Origin: Planctomycetaceae bacterium
GTDB lineage: Bacteria > Planctomycetota > Planctomycetia > Pirellulales > Pirellulaceae
Assembly: GCA_024642765.1 (NCBI GenBank)
Contig: JAHEAM010000224.1
Location: forward strand, 1-6,462
DNA length: 6,462 bases
Reading direction: 5' to 3'
The notes below the pieces were generated by a model, which was not told the origin of the DNA, made no database searches, and saw only the letters and a program-made list of their open reading frames with translations. A program made the position numbers and the translations under genes. Position 1 is the first letter of the stretch; every line of letters starts with the position of its first letter. This document shows positions 1 through 3,561 of the stretch, one piece after another.

Positions 1-623
1 ACCGAAACGACACCTTCACCGCCAATCGATAGCAGCGGAAGGGTCATGCTATCGTCGCCACTGAGTACCGTCAGGTTGGTCATTGCCAAGATCTGAGAGG
101 CTTGATCCATCGACCCAGTCGCTTCCTTGACCATGGTGATATTGGGGATATCGGCCAATCGGCAGATAGTTTCTGGCTCAATGTTACGGGCTGTACGACC
201 CGGAATGTTGTAAACACAGATCGGGATTTCAACATCTTCCGCAATTGCAGCGTAATGTTCAAACAGACCTTGTTGAGTTGGTTTGTTGTAGTAGGGCGCG
301 ACAACCAAGGCCGCGTCAGCACCTGCATTGGCAGCCCAACGTGTTAACCGAATGGCTTCTGCCGTGCTATTGGAACCCGTGCCCGCCATCACTTTCACTC
401 GGCCAGCGTTGTGCTCAATGACCTCGGAAATTACCCGCTCGTGTTCGACGTGCGAAAGCGTGGGCGACTCTCCTGTTGTGCCTACAGGCACCAAACAATT
501 CGTGCCCGATTCGATTTGAAAATCGACTTGGCGTTTGAGTTGTTCGAAATCAATCTCGCCGTTCTTAAATGGCGTCACGATTGCAACTGCCAAACCTGCG
601 AATGCTGAACCTTTACGAGCCAT
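1..623 (-). CDS. dapA: 4-hydroxy-tetrahydrodipicolinate synthase, 3' end missing
   Basis: DapA condenses pyruvate with aspartate semialdehyde in the cytoplasm, the first committed step of the diaminopimelate/lysine pathway. Reading the minus strand from the ATG at 623-621 gives 207 full codons with no stop before the left edge, about 70% of the usual length of roughly 290 residues. Visible motifs, numbered from this start: GTTGE at 48-52 (T49 and T50 match the E. coli pair T44/T45), APYYNKP at 110-115 (Y112 matches Y107), VYNIPGRT at 137-144 (Y138 and R143 match Y133 and R138), and VKEATG at 165-170, where K166 is the Schiff-base lysine. LSGDD at 188-191 is also typical of the family. The start is supported by a good ribosome binding site 7 nt upstream. 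The gene is divergent from polX. The related aldolases NanA and KDG aldolase are less likely because the whole DapA motif set is present. No frameshift is seen. Confidence 0.96.
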   Translation of the reverse strand, partial: MARKGSAFAGLAVAIVTPFKNGEIDFEQLKRQVDFQIESGTNCLVPVGTTGESPTLSHVEHERVISEVIEHNAGRVKVMAGTGSNSTAEAIRLTRWAANAGADAALVVAPYYNKPTQQGLFEHYAAIAEDVEIPICVYNIPGRTARNIEPETICRLADIPNITMVKEATGSMDQASQILAMTNLTVLSGDDSMTLPLLSIGGEGVVS

Positions 624-630
624 TTAAATA

Positions 631-637
631 TCTCCCT
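631..637 (-). promoter_or_regulatory. ribosome binding site of dapA
   Basis: On the minus strand AGGGAGA lies 7 nt before the ATG at 623-621. It is a strong Shine-Dalgarno match and fixes the dapA start. Confidence 0.75.
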
Positions 638-731
638 AATTTGCAGACAAAGAGTTTTTCCTTCGAGTCCAATTAGTGTGGCGGATGCGATCGGCACACC
701 ATTGCAGCTTGGCAACTTCTCAAATCATAGA

Positions 732-750
732 GTGTTTCTTCATGAAACAC
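732..750. repeat. perfect 7-bp inverted repeat, possible operator or hairpin
   Basis: GTGTTTC (732-738) and GAAACAC (744-750) are exact reverse complements around the 5-nt spacer TTCAT. No T-tract follows on either strand, so it is not an intrinsic terminator. It lies about 110 bp upstream of the dapA start, just beyond a candidate -10, where a regulator could bind. A chance repeat cannot be excluded. Confidence 0.45.
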
Positions 751-861
751 CAGTATTCACACCCGATTTCAAAAACGCTTTTCATTGGTATTGTTCAACT
801 ATCGAAAATCAATTTCTGCGTCGATATCAATGCTGAATCCATTGACGGTTGAGGTCGAGCC

Positions 862-890
862 TTATCAGGTGAACGAATGTCTTGCATAAT
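862..890 (+). promoter_or_regulatory. candidate sigma70-type promoter of polX
   Basis: TTATCA (862-867; 4 of 6 matches to TTGACA) is followed after exactly 17 nt by CATAAT (885-890; 5 of 6 matches to TATAAT). Transcription would begin near 897, leaving a leader of about 48 nt before the polX ATG. This is called by eye, and hexamers of this quality also occur by chance. Confidence 0.4.
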
Positions 891-944
891 GATTAGGTAC
901 GCGCTTTCAACCTAAAATTGCCGTGAAGGGCATCGACGCCAACC

Positions 945-2666
945 ATGAATAACCAACAACTTGCAAAACAGCTTGAAACGCTTGCCGACTTACTCGAATT
1001 TACTGGGGCTAATTCTTTTCGAACGCGTGCCTATCGAAATGGAGCAAGAGCCATCCGCCAATTGACGCAATCGATGGAAAAGCTCATTGCTGAGAACGAG
1101 GACCTCACACGAATCGAAGGCATCGGGAAAAGCGTTGCGGAAAAATGCCAAGAATTGCTTGCCACTGGGCACCTGAAACAAATGGAAGAAATTCTTCAAA
1201 CGGTTCCGCGTTCGGTTTTGGATCTGTTAAACGTGCCGAAGCTTGGCCCTAAAAAGGCCGCTGCTTTATTTAACGAATTGCAAATCACAAACTTAGACCA
1301 ACTTAAATCCGCCTGCGAAAACAATTTGGTTCGTGGATTGGCAGGTTTTGGCGAAAAGACCGAGGCAGCCATCTTGGCCGGCATCCCAATCGCGGCGCAG
1401 GCCAACGCACGCATGTTGTGGGCAGAAGCCGACCAATTCGTCGAGCAGTTGCGATCACACTTTCAAAAATGCCCTGCGGTCAAACGCATCGAATTCGCAG
1501 GCAGCTACCGGCGCTGCTCTGAAACTGTCGGTGACTTGGACATTTTAATTGTGGCGAAAGATGTCGATGAAGTGATGGATTGGTTTGCAAAAGTCGATTC
1601 GGTTGCAGAAGTCATCGCCCGCGGGCCAACGAAAATGGCGGTTCGACTCGAAAATGGCCCCAACGTCGATCTGCGCGTCGTGCCAAATGAGTCGTTCGGG
1701 GCCGCACTGCAGTATTTTACGGGCTCCAAGGAACACAACGTAGCGATTCGCCAAAGGGCCAAAGACCGAAATCTCAAAGTGAACGAATGGGGAGTTTTCA
1801 GCGACGCCGATCCAGAAAAATCAATCGCCGGTACGGAGGAAAACGACGTCTACCAGTCTTTGGGACTCACTTGGATAACCCCAGAACTTCGAGAGAATCG
1901 AGGCGAGATTGAGCTTGCCGAAAAAAACCAGTTACCAAAATTGATTGAACTGAAAGACATTGCCGGTGACTTGCATATGCACACAACCGCAACCGACGGC
2001 TCAGCGACGATTGAAGAAATGGCTGAAGCCGCCAAGGCTATAGGACTCCATTACATCGCGATTACCGATCACTCAAAACGAGTCTCAATGGCAAACGGCT
2101 TGAACAAAAAGCGACTCCTCGAACAGTGGGAGGAAATCGATTGTCTAAATGAATGGATGACCGATGATTTCATAATTCTTAAGGGAATAGAATGCGATAT
2201 TTTAGAGGCCGGCGGAATGGATCTACCGGACGACGTACTGGAACAGGCCGACTGGGTAATCGCAAGTGTCCACTATGGGCAAAACCAACCAAGCGAAAAA
2301 ATAACGCAGCGGATCATTGGCGCGATTGAAAATCCTTTCGTCTCGATCATCGCCCACCCGACCGGGCGATTGATCAATTCTCGACCACCCTATGACGTCG
2401 ATATGGAAGCGGTCATGGACGCGGCAGTCACACACCGCAAAATGCTCGAGCTAAACGCAAGCCCGAAGCGGTTGGATTTGAATGAATTCCATTTGGCGGC
2501 TGCGAAAAAGCGGGGCATCCCTATCGTCATCAGCACCGACGCGCATCATCCCCACGGTCTTCGCGCGATGCGTTACGGCATCCAACAAGCGCGCAGGGCA
2601 GGGCTGGAACCGAAAGACGTCGCCAATACCCGGACTTGGGGCGACCTCAAATCGCTCATTTTGTAA
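945..2666 (+). CDS. polX: family X DNA polymerase with C-terminal PHP phosphoesterase domain
   Basis: Bacterial PolX fills short gaps in base-excision repair; in characterised relatives the PHP domain adds Mn-dependent 3'-5' exonuclease and AP-endonuclease activity. The 573 residues match B. subtilis PolX in length (about 570). The N-terminal domain holds helix-hairpin-helix motifs near 54-71 (IEGIGKS), 94-109 (VPKLGPKK) and 129-144 (LAGFGEK). The polymerase core has GSYRR at 186-190, GDLDIL at 196-201 (metal ligands D197 and D199), a third aspartate D242 in NVDLRVV, and FTGSKEHN at 258-265. The PHP domain starts near 340 with GDLHMHT (H344, H346), then D351, ITDHS (H376), GIECDI (E416), SVHYG (H443), AHPTGR (H471) and STDAHHP (D532, H534). 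All expected metal ligands are present, so both activities are predicted intact. ATG 945 is the first start after an in-frame TGA at 924; a weak AAGGG lies at 926-930, 14 nt upstream. It appears monocistronic, and no clear terminator follows. Confidence 0.97.
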   Translation: MNNQQLAKQLETLADLLEFTGANSFRTRAYRNGARAIRQLTQSMEKLIAENEDLTRIEGIGKSVAEKCQELLATGHLKQMEEILQTVPRSVLDLLNVPKLGPKKAAALFNELQITNLDQLKSACENNLVRGLAGFGEKTEAAILAGIPIAAQANARMLWAEADQFVEQLRSHFQKCPAVKRIEFAGSYRRCSETVGDLDILIVAKDVDEVMDWFAKVDSVAEVIARGPTKMAVRLENGPNVDLRVVPNESFGAALQYFTGSKEHNVAIRQRAKDRNLKVNEWGVFSDADPEKSIAGTEENDVYQSLGLTWITPELRENRGEIELAEKNQLPKLIELKDIAGDLHMHTTATDGSATIEEMAEAAKAIGLHYIAITDHSKRVSMANGLNKKRLLEQWEEIDCLNEWMTDDFIILKGIECDILEAGGMDLPDDVLEQADWVIASVHYGQNQPSEKITQRIIGAIENPFVSIIAHPTGRLINSRPPYDVDMEAVMDAAVTHRKMLELNASPKRLDLNEFHLAAAKKRGIPIVISTDAHHPHGLRAMRYGIQQARRAGLEPKDVANTRTWGDLKSLIL

Positions 2667-2814
2667 ACTTTTTTCAAAACTTGTTTCTCGTTCCACTTCC
2701 ACAGAACAAACTGTCTACCTAAATTCGCGACGCGCCGGTTGCCCAAGCCGCATAAATTATTGAGGCAAAAAACAAATCATTTGTCATTAATCCTCAGCAT
2801 TCCCAAAGTAATTC

Positions 2815-2843
2815 TTGCTGTACCTAATAAAAACCGATAAATT
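2815..2843 (+). promoter_or_regulatory. weak candidate promoter for the leader and small gene
   Basis: TTGCTG (2815-2820; 4 of 6 matches to TTGACA) and TAAATT (2838-2843; 4 of 6 matches to TATAAT) are separated by 17 nt. Initiation near 2850 would give a leader of about 270 nt containing all the dyads of this gap. The region is AT-rich, so chance matches are likely. Confidence 0.25.
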
Positions 2844-2864
2844 AGATTACGTCAAATTGCCTGC

Positions 2865-2900
2865 GTTTTTTGCGAACGACATTCAGTGTCGTTCAAAAAC
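2865..2900. repeat. inverted repeat with 8-bp perfect core and outer T/A arms
   Basis: GAACGACA (2874-2881) pairs perfectly with TGTCGTTC (2887-2894) around the loop TTCAG. After a 3-nt bulge (TGC, 2871-2873) the outer arms GTTTTT (2865-2870) and AAAAAC (2895-2900) can pair as well. The T run precedes the stem and an A run follows it on either strand, which is the wrong order for an intrinsic terminator. RNA structure or a protein-binding dyad fits better. Confidence 0.6.
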
Positions 2901-2953
2901 AAACTCGAACAATTTTGCGGCATTTTTTTCTTCGTGCGTGGAACGAAATTTCG

Positions 2954-2978
2954 ATGCTGGCGTCCAAGACGACAGCAT
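2954..2978. repeat. 10-bp hairpin with one mismatch and a triloop
   Basis: ATGCTG (2954-2959) pairs with CAGCAT (2973-2978), and CGTC (2961-2964) with GACG (2968-2971), separated by a single G/A mismatch and closed by the loop CAA. On the plus strand it runs into only four Ts (2978-2981), so it would be a poor terminator, though a late polX terminator is possible. The palindrome CGAAATTTCG lies just before it at 2944-2953. Confidence 0.55.
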
Positions 2979-3028
2979 TTTGATTCTCGTTGTTTACGTG
3001 CGCGGAGGGCTTACCCTACAAGCTTCAC

Positions 3029-3044
3029 GCAAAAACGTTTTTGC
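3029..3044. repeat. perfect 16-bp palindrome
   Basis: GCAAAAACGTTTTTGC is its own exact reverse complement with no spacer. A continuous palindrome like this suits a dimeric DNA-binding protein better than an RNA hairpin, which would have to open central pairs to form a loop. It lies 77 bp before the start of the small gene. Confidence 0.55.
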
Positions 3045-3050
3045 ATTGCG

Positions 3051-3098
3051 CGTTTGGTAGGCATACTCAATCAAAAGTTTGGTCTAAATTACCAAACG
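3051..3098 (+). repeat. two GTTTGGT copies competing for one ACCAAAC
   Basis: CGTTTGGTA (3051-3059) is an exact 9-bp reverse complement of TACCAAACG (3090-3098). A second copy, GTTTGGT (3077-3083), can instead pair with ACCAAAC (3091-3097) in a compact 7-bp hairpin with a 7-nt loop. The two pairings exclude each other, and the shared right arm ends 7 nt before the Shine-Dalgarno AGGAG. This layout resembles a two-state leader switch. The pairings are read directly; the function is inferred. Confidence 0.45.
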
Positions 3099-3105
3099 AG
3101 AACGT

Positions 3106-3110
3106 AGGAG
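3106..3110 (+). promoter_or_regulatory. ribosome binding site of the small gene
   Basis: AGGAG lies 10 nt before the ATG at 3121. It supports both the start and the reality of the 104-codon gene. GGAGCT (3107-3112) could pair with AGCTTC (3021-3026), with one G-U pair, which would mask the site; a six-pair match over this distance may be chance. Confidence 0.65.
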
Positions 3111-3120
3111 CTGAAATCGA

Positions 3121-3435
3121 ATGGAAAATGGACAACAAGAAGTGTTTGCGGACGGAATTGGAGAAATTTCACTATCAGGCGGAATGGTTCGAATGGACCT
3201 TGTTTCTTTGATAGGCAATCAAAATTCCGAAGGTAATAAACCACGTTTGGTACCCAAACACCGGATCATCATGCCGCCAGAGGGGTTTCTCCGAAGCTTT
3301 AGCGCAATGGAAAACCTGGTAAAACAGCTTATTGACGCGGGACTAATCCGCCCAAATCAGGCTGAAGGTCAACAAGTTGCCGGAAACGGAGCGGGTGGAA
3401 CGGCAGCCAAACCACCGAAGTCGCCTAATTTCTAG
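3121..3435 (+). CDS. small protein of unknown function, 104 residues
   Basis: I do not recognise this protein with confidence. It has no signal peptide and no membrane segment. Residues 1-45 are acidic to neutral and contain FADGIGEISLSGGMVRMDLV, which looks like a beta-rich segment. After a basic linker (KPRLVPKHR) comes IIMPPEGFLRSFSAMENLVKQ and LIDAGLI, which reads as a strand, an MPP turn and an amphipathic helix. The last 25 residues are G/A/P/K-rich and probably disordered. The order of elements recalls small bacterial proteins of the DUF3467 kind, but this is a loose resemblance from memory. Support for a real gene comes from a good ribosome binding site, folded-looking sequence followed by a low-complexity tail, and a terminator-like element 26 nt after the stop. 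The protease gene follows in the same direction, 126 nt downstream, so a linked role is possible but unproven. Confidence 0.75.
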   Translation: MENGQQEVFADGIGEISLSGGMVRMDLVSLIGNQNSEGNKPRLVPKHRIIMPPEGFLRSFSAMENLVKQLIDAGLIRPNQAEGQQVAGNGAGGTAAKPPKSPNF

Positions 3436-3452
3436 TGTTTTTAACGAAACGA

Positions 3453-3480
3453 CTGGAAAACGGGTGGGTTCAATTATAAT
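3453..3480 (+). promoter_or_regulatory. candidate promoter of the protease gene, inside the terminator loop
   Basis: A perfect TATAAT lies at 3475-3480, with a weak -35 CTGGAA (3453-3458; 3 of 6 matches) 16 nt upstream. Initiation near 3487 would give a leader of about 75 nt. Such a transcript starts downstream of the left arm GGGTGGG (3462-3468), so it could not form the terminator hairpin and would be free to continue into the protease gene. The -10 is seen; the rest is inference. Confidence 0.4.
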
Positions 3481-3527
3481 GCTTTAAGTCGATGACTTCT
3501 TATCAGGGCAATTCCCACCCTTTTTTT
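3462..3527 (+). terminator. intrinsic terminator or attenuator after the small gene
   Basis: GGGTGGG (3462-3468) pairs with CCCACCC (3514-3520), which is followed at once by seven Ts (3521-3527). After a 3-nt bulge AATT (3472-3475) can pair with AATT (3510-3513), and the loop contains a second hairpin, AAGTC (3486-3490) with GACTT (3494-3498). The GC-rich closing stem and T-tract are typical, but the enclosed span is long, so efficiency is uncertain. It would stop transcription from the small gene 34 nt before the protease start. Confidence 0.6.
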
Positions 3528-3547
3528 GCTTTCGAAAATAGTTACTC

Positions 3548-3551
3548 AGGA
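3548..3551 (+). promoter_or_regulatory. ribosome binding site deciding the protease start
   Basis: AGGA within CAGGAA lies 10 nt before the ATG at 3562. The alternative in-frame TTG at 3526 overlaps the T-tract of the preceding terminator and has no Shine-Dalgarno sequence at the proper distance, so ATG 3562 is preferred. Confidence 0.55.
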
Positions 3552-3561
3552 ACACGTATCA

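Larger units (their letters stand above)
624..944. other. gap between divergent dapA and polX
   Basis: This 321-bp gap lies between the two start codons and holds no convincing gene. It must carry the promoters of both genes. On the polX side there is a promoter-like pair at 862-890. On the dapA side the best -10-like sequence I see is TATGAT read on the minus strand (729-724, 5 of 6 matches), but no good -35 sits at the proper distance, so it is not listed as a separate feature. A perfect 7-bp inverted repeat at 732-750 lies immediately upstream of that hexamer. Confidence 0.6.
2667..3120. other. 454-bp gap with clustered inverted repeats
   Basis: No reading frame here looks real: the open frames have no recognisable motif and overlap each other. 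The first 150 bp shows only weak symmetry (ACAAAT/ATTTGT at 2772-2784 inside TGAGG 2761-2765 / CCTCA 2792-2796) and no T-tract terminator for polX. From about 2865 to 3098 the sequence carries four separate dyads, listed individually, and ends in the ribosome binding site of the next gene. It could be a long structured 5' leader or a small RNA. Confidence 0.55.

Noticed and set aside
102..608. Overlapping plus-strand frames of 63-81 codons
   Set aside because: They lie opposite dapA, whose full motif set is on the minus strand; these are shadows.
2734..2751. Imperfect stem CGGTT / AAGCCG after polX
   Set aside because: Five pairs with a bulge and no T-tract; too weak to call a terminator.
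2954..2981. Hairpin with four Ts as the polX terminator
   Set aside because: The stem is good but the T-tract is short and it lies nearly 290 bp after the stop codon; kept only as an inverted repeat.
2815..3107. Overlapping plus-strand frames of 73-81 codons before the small gene
   Set aside because: No recognisable motif, no convincing ribosome binding site, and the sequence is dominated by inverted repeats; non-coding is more likely.
3245..3259. Third GTTTGG...CCAAAC pairing inside the small gene
   Set aside because: It falls in codons for RLVPKH and is only six pairs with a 3-nt loop; coincidence with the leader motif cannot be separated from function.
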